Source: Trichomonas vaginalis G3 (lineage: Eukaryota > Parabasalia > Trichomonadida > Trichomonadidae). Taken from it: DNA of 64,000 nt. Each line of letters opens with the position of its first letter. The stretch's first letter is position 1. A program made the position numbers and the translations under genes. The stretch lies in contig NC_067208.1 of the NCBI RefSeq assembly GCF_026262505.1, positions 2,356,001 to 2,420,000 on the forward strand. Reading direction: 5' to 3'. Shown in pieces: positions 9,446 through 17,344 of this stretch. Below the pieces are notes generated by a model. The model did not search any database, was not told the DNA's origin, and saw only the letters and a program-made list of their open reading frames with translations.

Positions 9446-10057
9446 TTACATGTATTTTTCAGCAACTTCGTCAAATAATTTTATAGCTTTATCTATCTCA
9501 TCTACTTCAAACGTTTCTTTACCTTTTATGGGAGCACCATACATTTTCTCAAACTTTTCAAGTAGTTCTGTTTCAGCAGCTCTCATATCATTCACAAACA
9601 CAACCTTAACTCTATTGACTATACTGTCATATCTTTGAGTTATATTATATGTTCTTCCTATCTTATATCTTTTTGTATTGAAGTCCTTCGGTTTCTGAAC
9701 GATGTAAAGTAAGCCTTCACTGCAACGTTCCGTATCGAATGAACCATAAGTTATGAAGTTATATCCAACAACTGGGTCAATCCATAACAAAACTATCGGT
9801 ATAAGACTTTTGTCTATAAGATATGCTGTAGTTCCACAGAATCTTACCGATATCATAAGCTCAGGATTTCTTGTCAAAATTTTCTGAGTTGAAGCAATTC
9901 CAACCCAATGCCATGTTTTCTTTCCAGATGGTGTTAGAATGTCTGACAAAGAATATTTGTTGTATTTCTTTGAGTATCTTACGTTTAAATCACCAATTCT
10001 AACCACTTTGGTGTCATTGTCTATCTTTTTGACTGTTTCAAACTCAATGTTTGTCAT
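9446..10057 (-). CDS. GIY-YIG-type (T5orf172) protein with KilA-N-like N-terminus (203 aa)
   Basis: The C-terminal half has L-L-Y-I-V-x(10)-Y-K-I-G-R-T-x-N-I-x-x-R, the signature of the T5orf172 branch of the GIY-YIG nuclease superfamily. It ends with the usual helix (R-A-A-E-T-E-L-L-E-K-F). The N-terminal half has a short strand-turn-strand with W-H-W-V that resembles KilA-N-type DNA-binding domains, which are often fused to T5orf172 in large DNA viruses. The likely role is DNA binding and nicking or regulation. The upstream sequence shares GTAAGAACAG-GAA just before ATG with the KilA-N gene of Polinton 2 (47,731). Confidence 0.7.
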   Translation of the reverse strand: MTNIEFETVKKIDNDTKVVRIGDLNVRYSKKYNKYSLSDILTPSGKKTWHWVGIASTQKILTRNPELMISVRFCGTTAYLIDKSLIPIVLLWIDPVVGYNFITYGSFDTERCSEGLLYIVQKPKDFNTKRYKIGRTYNITQRYDSIVNRVKVVFVNDMRAAETELLEKFEKMYGAPIKGKETFEVDEIDKAIKLFDEVAEKYM

Positions 10058-10130
10058 TTCCTGTTCTTACATACAAAATAAAAAAAAATATTTTAAAAAA
10101 ACTAGCGTTAATTTTATTTTTTCTATCTTG
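10058..10130 (-). promoter_or_regulatory. Upstream region shared with the Polinton 2 KilA-N gene
   Basis: Read on the minus strand, the ATG is preceded by GTATGTAAGAACAGGAA, then a long A/T run and TAACGCTAGTTTTTT. The Polinton 2 KilA-N gene has GTAGGTAAGAACAGAA directly before its ATG and TAACGTTAGTTTTATTT further up. The order and spacing are similar although the elements are otherwise diverged, so this looks like a conserved control region for KilA-N-class genes. Confidence 0.55.
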
Positions 10131-10139
10131 TATAAAAGA

Positions 10140-10345
10140 TATGATTTCATAGAGTTTTTTTACGATTTTCATGAGTTTTAGGCAACCCCTGTAAAAGTCG
10201 GGGTAGCATTTTTTCACGATTTTCATAGAGTTTTGGCGACTACGGTTTTTTACGTACTCGCATTTTTTCACGATTTTCATGAGTTTTGGCGACTGGGGTT
10301 TTTTACCTACTCGCAATTTTTCACGATTTCAGGGATTTTTTTACG
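10140..10345. repeat. Imperfect tandem repeats of about 60 bp
   Basis: Three to four imperfect units contain TTTTTTCACGATTTTCATGAG, then TTTTGGCGACT and GGTTTTTTAC followed by TACTCGCA. Frames through the repeat give only a repetitive Lys-rich peptide, so I do not call a gene. It lies between the GIY-YIG gene and the start of the GC-richer module. The T-rich blocks and recurring GATTTTCATGAG cores could be protein-binding iterons or a module boundary; nothing shows which. Confidence 0.65.
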
Positions 10346-10408
10346 AAGAGTAAAAGTTCACTTCGTCAAAAATAACAGTTATATAATGAAATTTGGTCAT
10401 TTTTTTTC

Positions 10409-10597
10409 ATGTCAGAAGACTCGAAGGTGCAACACTTCCAAAATACCGACGAACTCAGAAGAGCAGCATGGCAGTATGTTCTTGACAACTTCTTTGAGTT
10501 CTCCAGGTACACCTTGGAAAATGCTGAAGAACTCCGACACAGAGAATTTGGAGAAATTGCGCTCCAATACTACCTTGACAAACAAAGGGTAAAATAA
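10409..10597 (+). CDS. Small hypothetical protein, first gene of the GC-richer module (62 aa)
   Basis: It is a compact, mostly helical, charged protein with several aromatic residues (AAWQYVLDNFFEF). The ATG follows GGTCATTTTTTTTC; a CATTTTTT tract close to the ATG recurs before other genes of this module (10,634, 12,080, 12,697). Base composition is visibly more GC-rich than in the capsid genes to the left. No family is recognised. Confidence 0.55.
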   Translation: MSEDSKVQHFQNTDELRRAAWQYVLDNFFEFSRYTLENAEELRHREFGEIALQYYLDKQRVK

Positions 10598-10633
10598 GAC
10601 TAAAAACTTAACGTTTAAAAAGTGGCATTTTTA

Positions 10634-10834
10634 ATGAGCTCCGAGTCACCGAGAAAACTTGGTCAGATGTTAGCAGCTTACTTCCCTGAGGAGGATGGAA
10701 GCGTTACATACGTAAGGTTCAAAAACAACGAACCTGGAATTGCGTACCAAATTCGCAATTACATGACCGTGGAAGAGTACGAAAGGTTCCTACAAGAGAA
10801 ACCAGCTCTAAACAACTCAGAAAAGAAAGAATAA
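10634..10834 (+). CDS. Small hypothetical protein (66 aa)
   Basis: It follows 36 bp after the preceding small gene on the same strand. The ATG at 10,634 is chosen because the upstream extension begins with GTG. The product contains a strand-rich central segment (V-T-Y-V-R-F-K-N-N) and a charged C-terminal tail. It has no recognisable domain and no counterpart in Polinton 2. Confidence 0.55.
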   Translation: MSSESPRKLGQMLAAYFPEEDGSVTYVRFKNNEPGIAYQIRNYMTVEEYERFLQEKPALNNSEKKE

Positions 10835-10862
10835 AAAGTTTAACTCGTAATTGTTTATTTTT

Positions 10863-11432
10863 TTACTTGTATGGGCAAGCTGCAAGAATGAAGTCGACTA
10901 TCTCAGTCTTTGTCTTGACGAGCTGGACGGCTCTTGCGAGTACGTCTGTTTTGCGGTCTCCAGCTGGTGTCTGACCTTCGTAATTGCGCATGTTCTTGAG
11001 AGCTCCAACTGTAAATGGCTGTAAGATGAAGAGTCTCTCAGACTGCTTGAGGTAGTCGTCTCTGTCTTTGACCGAATCTGTGGTACGAGTCGAATCGGTC
11101 GATTTGAGGGAAGAGACTGAAAGCCTGTCGTCTTCCATTGGAGCTGTAGCATACTCTTTGCGTAAGCGGTTCAGACCTTCTTCGAAGTCTTGGTCTCTCT
11201 TCGATTGGGATTGAGATTGGAATTGCTGGGGTGGAGCTTGCTGGAACATCCAAGGGTTGGGGAAGTAAGGCATAGGTTGAGGAGGGTAGTTCGGGAAGCC
11301 TTGTGGTGGGTAGTAACCTTGAGGTGGAAATTGGTAGTAATACGGAGGTACTTGCTGGAACTGAGGTGCAGGGGCTGGTGCTTTAGGTTCTTCTGGTTTG
11401 GGAATGGACTCGGTTGGTGGGACGTCAGTCAT
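10863..11432 (-). CDS. Pro/Tyr/Gln-rich protein (189 aa)
   Basis: Residues about 10-75 are dominated by Pro, Tyr, Phe and Gln (short repeats such as PPQGYYPPQGFP). A charged helical part with Ser/Thr/Asp clusters follows, then a more ordered C-terminal 60 residues. The start at 11,432 is supported by the duplicated copy near 9,011, which preserves the same beginning (P-P-T-E-S-I-P-K-P-E-E-P). The Pro-rich arm suggests a structural, scaffold or protein-binding role, but no family is recognised. It is transcribed away from the gene at 11,585. Confidence 0.65.
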   Translation of the reverse strand: MTDVPPTESIPKPEEPKAPAPAPQFQQVPPYYYQFPPQGYYPPQGFPNYPPQPMPYFPNPWMFQQAPPQQFQSQSQSKRDQDFEEGLNRLRKEYATAPMEDDRLSVSSLKSTDSTRTTDSVKDRDDYLKQSERLFILQPFTVGALKNMRNYEGQTPAGDRKTDVLARAVQLVKTKTEIVDFILAACPYK

Positions 11433-11584
11433 CCGTTTGTGTCCTGTCGGAAGGAAAAACTTTTTCTGAAGTTCGACCAAAAAGTTCTCAATTTTCGAAA
11501 ATTTGAATGGTTTACGGACGAACAACAGGAAAATTTTTTCCAGTTGTCGGGAAAATATTTTCCTGTCGGATGGAAGAACTTGGA
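11433..11584. promoter_or_regulatory. Divergent intergenic region with near-palindromic repeats
   Basis: These 152 bp separate two divergent starts. They contain two or three CCTGTCGGAAGG-type units and the AAAAGTTCTCAATTTTCGAA core. The expanded copy lies at 8,930-9,420. The conserved core between both copies makes a regulatory role more likely than random repeat growth. Confidence 0.5.
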
Positions 11585-11956
11585 ATGCAAGAAAGACTTG
11601 ACGAGGCAATTTACCTAATTGAAATTAACGACTGCTTAAAAGACTACTTGCGCAAGGTAATGAAGCCCAAGGTCAAGTTTATCTCTATTTCTGGAAGGTC
11701 TACACTTCAGCTCGAGACTTCGACTGGAATTCCAATTCAAATACCAGTCGGGACAGCCTACGATGACATAAAGGACGCCAAAAGAGAAGCTCTTGTTAAG
11801 TTCCTAAACAAACGTCCTTGGATAAAAATACCAAACAAGGAGAACCCCCTACCCCATATGAAATTGGCAATTCAGTCTCTCCTTCACTTCTCGGGTCAGC
11901 CGTTCTACATAACCTGTGAAGGCGACATTCAGCCAGTTCTTCAGCCAGTTCAGTAA
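11585..11956 (+). CDS. Hypothetical protein (123 aa)
   Basis: The ATG at 11,585 is preferred because the partial copy near 9,362 starts at the equivalent point (M-S-E-G-F-D-K-T-I-Y-L-I-E against M-Q-E-R-L-D-E-A-I-Y-L-I-E). The protein has an N-terminal helix, a strand-rich middle (K-F-I-S-I-S-G-R-S-T-L-Q-L-E) and a Pro-containing tail. No known domain is visible. Confidence 0.6.
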   Translation: MQERLDEAIYLIEINDCLKDYLRKVMKPKVKFISISGRSTLQLETSTGIPIQIPVGTAYDDIKDAKREALVKFLNKRPWIKIPNKENPLPHMKLAIQSLLHFSGQPFYITCEGDIQPVLQPVQ

Positions 11957-12079
11957 ACATCTCATTTTAACTTCACTTTTTTTTATGTTTTTACGCATGT
12001 GAAGAAGAAGCCTTCTGGTAAGTTTCTTATAGCCATATACATGGCACGCTTTGAGTAAAAACATTTTTTTCATTTTTGA

Positions 12080-12664
12080 ATGAAGCAAGTTAAATTCGTC
12101 CCACACCAAACTCAATGGACCGATGAAGAGTTTCAAGCTATGGTTGAAGGTGTTGAGAACGACATAGACGGCGAACTTGAAGGAGCTCAAATCACAATTG
12201 CAACCAAAATTGCAGAAGTCAAGGAACAGATAGCTCCACTTAAAGCTACCAAAGCTACTCTTGACCTCATGGATAGTTACCGTTTAGATGTCAAGAGTGG
12301 AATAAGACAATTAAAATTAAAACTTCTAAACTACGAAGCTATACTCCAAAAGTTAGCAGAAATGAGAAGACTTTACCAGAGCTACTTACATGTAAGGGAC
12401 TTACCTTCAAGCAGTCCGACCAAAGATGAATTTGTTGACATTGTCCCAATTTTGTCCGAAAGTCAGCTCAGATGTTTCGAACTGCTCCCAACATATCCAG
12501 AATATGAACGTTTGCCTGAACTCTTCCGCAATCTCAAAAAACGTTTTTTGGTTCTCATGTTCGAAACTTTTATCGGAAGAGACAACAAACGTTCAGAAGA
12601 AGAACAAGATATTATTTTAAACTTGTTGTATGACTTAACCGTCATAACAAGCTTTTTGAAGTAA
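12080..12664 (+). CDS. Helical hypothetical protein (194 aa)
   Basis: It is almost entirely alpha-helical with an acidic start, heptad-like spacing around residues 45-115, and a compact C-terminal bundle. The ATG follows two CATTTTT tracts typical of this module. It has no counterpart in Polinton 2 and no family is recognised. The 120 bp between it and the previous gene hold no further frame. Confidence 0.6.
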   Translation: MKQVKFVPHQTQWTDEEFQAMVEGVENDIDGELEGAQITIATKIAEVKEQIAPLKATKATLDLMDSYRLDVKSGIRQLKLKLLNYEAILQKLAEMRRLYQSYLHVRDLPSSSPTKDEFVDIVPILSESQLRCFELLPTYPEYERLPELFRNLKKRFLVLMFETFIGRDNKRSEEEQDIILNLLYDLTVITSFLK

Positions 12665-12696
12665 AACCGTCATTCTCAAACCACTTCATTTTTTCG

Positions 12697-13392
12697 ATGT
12701 CCGAACAAGCACCAAAGCCAAACTCAATGGCAGATGTCCTTTCAAGGTTGCCAGACAAGCGCCCAGTTCAAATTCAAATTGCCCAATTGAACGCTCATCT
12801 GACAAACACCATTAAGACTCTCCAAAGTAGTCTTATGGAAGAGATAACCAATCTCAAAGTCGAAGTCCTCACGAACCAAGCTTCCAATAAGAAAGTCCTG
12901 AACGATTTCGCGGAAACCTTGCGCCAATACAACAAAGAGAACCAAAACCTTGCCAGACTCATCTACCGTTTCTTCGAAGAGATAGACACCATCTGGAAGG
13001 TACTCGGAAAGGACAGAACATGCAACACCGTACTTCGTGAGTACCAAATTGAAGAAGGAATTTTCGAGGAAGAAGAGAAACACGAAGAAGAAGAGGAAGA
13101 AGAAGAGAAACACGAAGAAAAGGAAGTTTGGGCAACCCTTGTTGCCGATGACGGTTATGAAATTTCCCAGCCCTACCCATACAAAATCCGCAACAAGGAG
13201 ACAGGCAAGGTTCTTACCCCAGTCCTCAACAACTTGGGACACTTGAACCTTACCCTTCGGAATTACGGTTCAATTTCCATGGGAAGGCTTATCGGTATGC
13301 AATGGGTTCCAAATCCAAACAAGAAGACGAAGGTCAGACACATTGACGGTGACAAGCTCAACAACCGTAAGGAGAACCTCGAGTGGTTCTAA
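12697..13392 (+). CDS. Coiled-coil protein with C-terminal HNH endonuclease-like motif (231 aa)
   Basis: Residues about 20-105 form a helical, coiled-coil-like region; residues about 115-145 are a Glu/Lys run. The C-terminal 80 residues hold the HNH_3 pattern: a W-V-P-N-P-N-K-K-T-K-V lead, R-H-I-D-G-D-K-L-N-N-R and E-N-L-E-W. This pattern is common in phage and intron homing endonucleases, where His-Asn-Asn coordinate the metal and cut DNA. It suggests the module may have arrived by homing-like activity. The fusion to a coiled coil is unusual. Nuclease activity is inferred from the motif. Confidence 0.7.
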   Translation: MSEQAPKPNSMADVLSRLPDKRPVQIQIAQLNAHLTNTIKTLQSSLMEEITNLKVEVLTNQASNKKVLNDFAETLRQYNKENQNLARLIYRFFEEIDTIWKVLGKDRTCNTVLREYQIEEGIFEEEEKHEEEEEEEEKHEEKEVWATLVADDGYEISQPYPYKIRNKETGKVLTPVLNNLGHLNLTLRNYGSISMGRLIGMQWVPNPNKKTKVRHIDGDKLNNRKENLEWF

Positions 13393-13413
13393 GAGTAAAA
13401 AAATTTTATTTTA

Positions 13414-13425
13414 GGGGGAAACCCC
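13414..13425. terminator. GC hairpin between convergent genes
   Basis: GGGG-GAAA-CCCC forms a 4-bp stem with a GAAA tetraloop just after an A/T-rich stretch, between the 3' ends of the HNH gene and the minus-strand gene at 13,442. Comparable GC hairpins mark gene ends in Polinton 2. A 3'-end signal is a reasonable inference. Confidence 0.45.
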
Positions 13426-13441
13426 GAGTAAATTTAGGTGT

Positions 13442-13705
13442 TTAGTTGGATAAGTAGGTTAAATTAATGGTCATTTGCAAAATTAGTTCCCGACCTTTGA
13501 ATTGGGCTCTTTCGTTATCCCAGTTGCGTAGGAGGTCGTCCCAGAGGAGTTGGTAGAATTGCCAATCCAAGGACGATTTGTCCTCCCAGGCATTGAGGAT
13601 GTACTGCTCGTAGAGTTTCATGACCTCTGCCTTGCACCAGACACCCTCTCCCTTGGAACGTAAGGCTTCTTCGAAGTGCTCGAATGCGATTGGCTGCTTG
13701 ACCAT
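13442..13705 (-). CDS. Small Trp-rich hypothetical protein (87 aa)
   Basis: It is a helical protein with several Trp residues (L-L-W-D-D-L-L-R-N-W-D). The ATG at 13,705 is chosen over a GTG-started extension. It is divergent from the gene at 13,736 with only 30 bp between starts, repeating the compact head-to-head layout of these elements. No family is recognised. Overlapping frames on the same strand look like shadows. Confidence 0.5.
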   Translation of the reverse strand: MVKQPIAFEHFEEALRSKGEGVWCKAEVMKLYEQYILNAWEDKSSLDWQFYQLLWDDLLRNWDNERAQFKGRELILQMTINLTYLSN

Positions 13706-13735
13706 CTGAAATGACACTTTTTGTCCGTTTGGTCA

Positions 13736-13966
13736 ATGTTTGTGTCTCGTGCCATAGTCGACGAAAATACAAACAAACAGGTTATATATGAGTTTGAGAC
13801 CAAGAATGGTGTAACTCGACCTGTCCGATTCAAAGACTCCGACGGCGACCATGAAATTAAACGGAAATTAGCTAGGAAGGAATATAAAATGGACTGGTTG
13901 CCACCACCTTTACCTGTTCCTCAAGTAAATAAGCCTTTCACGTTCCCAAGAATTCCCCACATTTAA
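13736..13966 (+). CDS. Small hypothetical protein (76 aa)
   Basis: It begins with a strand-rich segment (Q-V-I-Y-E-F-E-T-K-N-G-V) and ends in a Pro-rich tail. The start context GGTCAATG resembles a trichomonad initiator-like TCA. It converges on the polymerase gene, with stops 24 bp apart. No domain is recognised; its reality rests on composition and tight packing. Confidence 0.45.
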   Translation: MFVSRAIVDENTNKQVIYEFETKNGVTRPVRFKDSDGDHEIKRKLARKEYKMDWLPPPLPVPQVNKPFTFPRIPHI

Positions 13967-13989
13967 ATTCAAATTCGAATAAAAATTTT

Positions 13990-16143
13990 TTATTTCATGC
14001 AATGTTTTATTTCTGTGCCGTCTTCAAGTATGCTCCAGTACTTACGCTTGGAGAGGACATGAACTTCGGTGAAAATTTTGTCCAATTTGAATTGACCCAT
14101 CTTTTCACCGACCATACCCATTTCAATGAGTTTGTTGTACCCTTCTTCGTTCGTCATGAGCGCATCGATGTTCTCATAGTATACCACAATTTTCGATTTG
14201 ACATCGGAGAAGAATTTGTTGTAGTTGTCAAGGACTGCCTTTGCGAACTGAGGGTATGACCAATGTTCGACAATAGGTTTTACTGTGGTTACTAAGCCAT
14301 TTTGACCTTCGGTGAACTCGTATTTCAAAACAAAAGGAGAAAACCTTTCAACAAAGTTGTCGACCTTCTCATAGTGTTTACTCTTCATCTTTTGAGGTTT
14401 TTTAATAGAATATCCCCATGTCGAATTCATAAGCAATTTGAGTGTCATTGCAAGTTTGGGGTTTGAAGCTTTCCTAATATCATACATTTGTTGTATGACT
14501 TTTCCAACTGTATAGTTCTTTCCCGGGAACTCACCATCTTCGTTTGGAATTCCAGTCGGAATATATTGGACGAACCTCATGTACGCAGCGTTAAGGTCGA
14601 CATAGTATATTTTTTCATATGAGTCGAACTTGTCGCATCCAATCGGCCCAGTTTGTGGAAATTCAAGTGAGTCTCTTATCTTCTGAGAAACCTCGCCTGT
14701 TATCTCATAAACATCGTCAAAGCAACCTGTTTCATATAAAATTTTCTGACCTAACTCAGAAGCTCTCCAATACAATTTGACGTCAATTGGATGTCTCAAT
14801 GGAAGTTTGTTTATAGCATCTTGAAGTTCTTGCAACCTCATTGGAAGTTCTTCTGGTTCAGGTTGGTATCCGAACAATCCAACTCCTTTTGGAACCGTGT
14901 ACTTCTTTTGTGCTAGAACTTTGTCTGGAACAACTTTTGGTCTTGCTAACAATGAAAAGTTTGTTTCGTCTTTTGGTACAAAAGTTTCTGTCAGCTTGTC
15001 ATCTGGAATTGGTTCCAACAAGCCTTTCTCGAAAAGAATGTTAACAGCTCTGACAATGTTGCACTTGCCTTTTCCGAACAATGGGTTTGTAAGACTTTCG
15101 TTCAACATGAAGTGGTTGTGGACAATTACAATCTTCAACCATGGTAAGTCTTTGTCAACAACATAGTCGTCGTGTGAAGAACCTTTCTCAGTCGGAATGT
15201 TGACTCGGATATTCACATTTGCCAACGGTGCAACTTTTGCCAATTGACCTCTGAGCATGTACCTTGTCTTCACACATGACTCAAGATACTTCATTTTCTC
15301 ATCTGTAACAAGACCAGAGTTCCTGAGACATGTAAGAATACAAGGTTCATTGACAATTTTTTCAATTGAATTGTAAATTCCATACCTTGTTAAGTCAATG
15401 TCAGACTTATTTCTGAACGGGAAATACCCAGCATGTTGTCTGACTGCTTGAGGGTTAGGTTGATACCATTCGAACTTCACGCTTGCAATTCCTTCAATTG
15501 CATTCAAAATATCTGAGTCGGAGTCAAACATTTGTTCTCTCTTTGTAGTCTTGAAAGCGTCAAGAAGTTGTGCGGCTGTTGTGACATTGCCATGTGCATA
15601 GTAAATATGACCATCTAAATCTGTTACGGTCAATCTGAGATTGTATCCTTTCTTATTTCCGTCTTGAATTGCAGCAAGTACACCCATGAAGCCTTCTTTG
15701 TTCTTTCCTTCTTCAAAATTTACTGTAAAGGTTCGACCAGATGTAATTTTACTTCTAACCTCGCGATACTTTTCATATGCATATCTTGTTCTTTCCATGG
15801 GAGCATGTGCGTCTTCACCCTTTCCTTTTTTCCTTCTCAAAGGATGCAATTGTTCGTCATGTTTCCAGTAGAATCTGGCAAAGCCGTCGTGTCCTTCAAC
15901 TTGAGGCTCACTAACATCGAAAGGCATGTCCATAAGACGTTCTTCTTCTAACCTCTCTAGTCTGTTTGGATAATTTGCGCGTGCTGTTTCCAAGTCCATT
16001 TCATAGCGAAGACCAGACAGTTTGTCATAGACTTTTATGGGTCTTCCCTTCTTATATTTAAACTTTTTCGAAACTCTCCAACCATATCTTTCTAACTCTG
16101 CTTTTATTCTAGCAGACCTTCTATCCATTCTATACGGGGGCAT
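13990..16143 (-). CDS. Protein-primed family B DNA polymerase, Polinton 1 type
   Basis: The C-terminal part holds the palm motifs in order: Y-V-D-L-N-A-A-Y-M-R (motif A region), L-L-M-N-S-T-W-G-Y (motif B) and V-Y-Y-E-N-I-D-A-L (motif C region). The N-terminal part matches the Polinton 2 polymerase around C-x(3)-C-L-R-N-S-G-L and H-N-H-F-M-L-N-E. The start at 16,143 (M-P-P-Y-R-M) follows a TTTTTAT box. At 717 residues it is much shorter than the 1,274-residue Polinton 2 enzyme. It would copy the linear element from a protein primer. Whether it is functional cannot be judged here. Confidence 0.8.
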   Translation of the reverse strand: MPPYRMDRRSARIKAELERYGWRVSKKFKYKKGRPIKVYDKLSGLRYEMDLETARANYPNRLERLEEERLMDMPFDVSEPQVEGHDGFARFYWKHDEQLHPLRRKKGKGEDAHAPMERTRYAYEKYREVRSKITSGRTFTVNFEEGKNKEGFMGVLAAIQDGNKKGYNLRLTVTDLDGHIYYAHGNVTTAAQLLDAFKTTKREQMFDSDSDILNAIEGIASVKFEWYQPNPQAVRQHAGYFPFRNKSDIDLTRYGIYNSIEKIVNEPCILTCLRNSGLVTDEKMKYLESCVKTRYMLRGQLAKVAPLANVNIRVNIPTEKGSSHDDYVVDKDLPWLKIVIVHNHFMLNESLTNPLFGKGKCNIVRAVNILFEKGLLEPIPDDKLTETFVPKDETNFSLLARPKVVPDKVLAQKKYTVPKGVGLFGYQPEPEELPMRLQELQDAINKLPLRHPIDVKLYWRASELGQKILYETGCFDDVYEITGEVSQKIRDSLEFPQTGPIGCDKFDSYEKIYYVDLNAAYMRFVQYIPTGIPNEDGEFPGKNYTVGKVIQQMYDIRKASNPKLAMTLKLLMNSTWGYSIKKPQKMKSKHYEKVDNFVERFSPFVLKYEFTEGQNGLVTTVKPIVEHWSYPQFAKAVLDNYNKFFSDVKSKIVVYYENIDALMTNEEGYNKLIEMGMVGEKMGQFKLDKIFTEVHVLSKRKYWSILEDGTEIKHCMK

Positions 16144-16172
16144 TTTTATAAAAATAAAAAAATGTTTTTTCT

Positions 16173-16544
16173 TTACTTTACATAACCACCGGCTGCCATA
16201 AGTCTTTGACGCCAACCCATACCAGCTAATGAAGGTTGACTTGGTTTAGTATTGAAACTAACCTTTGGTTTTGGTTTATCTTCAGTTTGTGGCTTCCCTT
16301 CTTCTATTGGTTTTTCGTCACTTTTCGGTTCATCTGACTTTACCTCACTTGCAGGAACAGTTGTGTCGTCAACATCTTCATAAATATCATATGCCATTTG
16401 TTTTTGTTTTCCTTTCAACTTTTTGTGTTTGTTGTAAAGTTTAGAATATTTCGACTCTAAGTCAATGAGATGTTCTATAATGAACTGTTGGTCAGTGAAG
16501 TAAACTTTTCCATCTGTTGTCTCGAAAGCTCCTTCAGACTTCAA
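16173..16544 (-). CDS. Charged hypothetical protein (about 120 aa)
   Basis: It contains an N-terminal helix (F-I-I-E-H-L-I-D-L-E-S-K-Y), a Lys-rich stretch, then a Glu/Lys/Pro-rich disordered part, and ends in a short Gly/Ala segment. It lies directly upstream of the polymerase on the same strand. The gene may carry about one break. No family is recognised; the disordered acidic middle and proximity to the polymerase would suit a terminal-protein or accessory role, which is speculation. Confidence 0.45.
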   Translation of the reverse strand: MKSEGAFETTDGKVYFTDQQFIIEHLIDLESKYSKLYNKHKKLKGKQKQMAYDIYEDVDDTTVPASEVKSDEPKSDEKPIEEGKPQTEDKPKPKVSFNTKPSQPSLAGMGWRQRLMAAGGYVK

Positions 16545-16748
16545 TATTTATGTGAGAGTCTGTTTCTTTTTTGAGATACTTGCCGTTCCATTTTTATGAA
16601 AGTGACTTTGTAGTTAGAGTTGTTATTCCAGACCGCACTTTCATTTATTGAATTTTTCTTTCATCTGTAAGTTCTTTGACAGGTTTTGACAATGTTTCTG
16701 AACTTTTTGTTGTGTGTCAAATCTACCGTTTCAACTTCTTCGGTCATT

Positions 16749-16916
16749 TCATCTCAGTAAAAATTTTAGTTGGTTTGTTTTCAACTGTTGTTGTTGTTTT
16801 TTAAGTCGGTCTAAAACTTCCTGAGGTATAGGAAGAACTTGACAAAACTGGTTGTGTAACTGCTGGAAGCCGACAAATCCATCTTGAGCCCATTGTCTCA
16901 ATGCTGTATTGTTCAT
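16749..16916 (-). CDS. Small Gln-rich ORF (55 aa)
   Basis: The frame begins M-N-N-T-A-L-R-Q-W-A and ends after a QQQQ run. Its ATG is preceded by TTTGAGATGAA after an A/T tract, and the next small frame overlaps its stop. It is helical and charged. Short frames between here and 16,544 look degenerate, so this may be a remnant of a larger region. Support is limited to an uninterrupted frame and composition. Confidence 0.35.
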   Translation of the reverse strand: MNNTALRQWAQDGFVGFQQLHNQFCQVLPIPQEVLDRLKKQQQQLKTNQLKFLLR

Positions 16917-16933
16917 TTCATCTCAAAAAAAAT

Positions 16934-17328
16934 TTACATTCCCACGTTTGAGGCGGTTGCGGTTGGTGTTTTTACCCACTGTTGTGCATGGTTATATCCT
17001 CTGTTAAAGAATCTTTCACCTTGGTCCATATAGTGGCCTGCTTGGTTATAGTAGTCATTTGCTTTGTTATAGTAGTTTCCTGCTTGTCTTCCTACATTGT
17101 CCATCCATCCTTGAACTTTTCCTCTTGTTTCAGGATTTGGAAAAGATTTGCTGCATCTCGTGCTACCTCCCAACCTTTCTGTACAGTTGTATAATAGGTT
17201 GTGCTTCTCTTTCAGTATACCTAATGTACTCAAAATCTTCCTTCCAATTCAAATGCACCTCTGGCTAGTGTTCCCACTGCGGGTAAAAATCTAGATGCGA
17301 CTCCTGCTAATGCGCCAAATAAACCCAT
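16934..17328 (-). pseudogene. Small Gly/Ala-rich structural protein gene (pVI/pX-like class), broken
   Basis: The start region encodes a hydrophobic Gly/Ala-rich amphipathic segment (M-G-L-F-G-A-L-A-G-V), and the body is rich in Tyr, Asn and Gly (Y-Y-N-K-A-N-D-Y-Y-N-Q-A-G). Similar beginnings occur at 39,326 (M-V-A-W-A-A-L-G) and 62,687 (M-G-F-F-G-R-I-G). Such short amphipathic virion proteins are compared with adenovirus pVI/pX, which disrupt membranes or condense DNA; here that is analogy only. The start lies 16 bp from the divergent integrase start. About one break is apparent. Confidence 0.5.
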
Positions 17329-17344
17329 TTCTTATGGGTTAAAA

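Noticed and set aside
10044-10316. Minus frame with repeated LMKIVKKC units
   Set aside because: It is the translation of the 60-bp tandem repeats, with no support as a protein.
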